A stretch of 64,000 bases of DNA from the NCBI GenBank assembly GCA_019309115.1, contig JAFDGW010000003.1:29991-93990 (forward strand), in the 5' to 3' direction. This stretch comes from Deltaproteobacteria bacterium. GTDB taxonomy: Bacteria; Desulfobacterota; Syntrophobacteria; Syntrophobacterales; Thermodesulforhabdaceae. A program made the translations under genes and the position numbers. The notes below the pieces were generated by a model. It had not been told where the DNA came from, made no database searches, and was given only the letters and a program-made list of their open reading frames with translations. Shown piece after piece: positions 63,920-64,000 of the stretch (position 1 is its first letter; the number at the start of each line of letters is the position of its first letter).

Positions 63920-64000
63920 TCATGCACACGGAATAGCCATTGCTCTACAGGCTCCGCTTAGATTATGCCACCTGTGGCTTTTCAGCGAAACCTGAAAGGT

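Noticed and set aside
63880..63922. Bacterial SECIS element after the in-frame TGA
   Set aside because: Only a weak GTAG/CTAC stem was seen; the expected apical GU loop at the right distance is absent.

Overview
The window reads as an ordinary chromosomal stretch of a Gram-negative anaerobe, most likely a deltaproteobacterium (Desulfobacterota, Syntrophobacter/Thermodesulforhabdus-like). This is inferred from family content and gene order, not from a search. Supporting signs are a DUF3426-type zinc-ribbon protein, a TIGR04211-like SH3 protein, an archaeal-looking TGS GTPase, a biotin-carrying PycB next to malate dehydrogenase, and many two-component and chemotaxis proteins. Base composition is intermediate. 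Coding density is high, with short gaps and many 1-50 bp overlaps. I found no rRNA, tRNA or CRISPR array.

Layout. 1-5.3 kb (+): end of dxs, tlyA, an HU gene with its own promoter, a degenerate IS607-like element, a nucleoside phosphorylase, ligA, acyP and a membrane protein. 5.36-8.4 kb (-): IHF-like gene, serS, zinc-ribbon protein, hpt. 8.6-9.9 kb: SH3 protein and an unrecognised gene. 10.1-15.5 kb (+): the rpmH-rnpA-yidD-yidC-jag-mnmE-rsmG cluster, without dnaA or a visible origin. 15.4-27.3 kb (+): a hybrid sensor kinase, TGS GTPase, sigma-70 factor, second copy of the degenerate element, yhbY, greA, pyrB-pyrC, sigma-54 activator, CarD/Tudor-like acidic protein, recJ and a secreted protein. 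27.3-37.9 kb (mixed strands): DUF523-DUF1722, icd, a duplicated transglutaminase-like protein, a VanZ-like protein, a glycosyltransferase coupled to recD2, a small basic protein and a nucleotide-sugar dehydrogenase. 38.1-49.2 kb (+): a GlnD homologue, enoyl-CoA hydratase-like protein, chemoreceptor, a REC/substrate-binding/CheW fusion, PolX and an orphan ABC ATPase. 49.2-63.9 kb (mostly -): a RelA/SpoT homologue, ispG, XRE-cupin regulator, HepT/MntA toxin-antitoxin pair, mdh, pycB, several small proteins, slipin/NfeD pair, family-4 uracil-DNA glycosylase, coaBC, a lipoprotein, a metallo-beta-lactamase-fold hydrolase and a broken nitroreductase.

Themes. Housekeeping modules sit beside an unusual number of signalling proteins whose classical catalytic residues look altered: a GlnD lacking the nucleotidyltransferase aspartates, an RSH protein whose hydrolase HD reads HN, and a histidine kinase without a recognisable G1 box. 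Central carbon genes (icd, mdh, pycB) fit an organism running TCA reactions and anaplerotic carboxylation.

The two observations I rate highest are (1) a pair of near-identical, internally deleted IS607-type elements that keep only the transposon ends, including the last 39 codons of tnpB and the adjacent region where TnpB guide RNAs are encoded, and (2) a single cytoplasmic polypeptide joining a CheY-like receiver, an NrtA/SsuA-like substrate-binding domain and a CheW domain, encoded directly downstream of a chemoreceptor.
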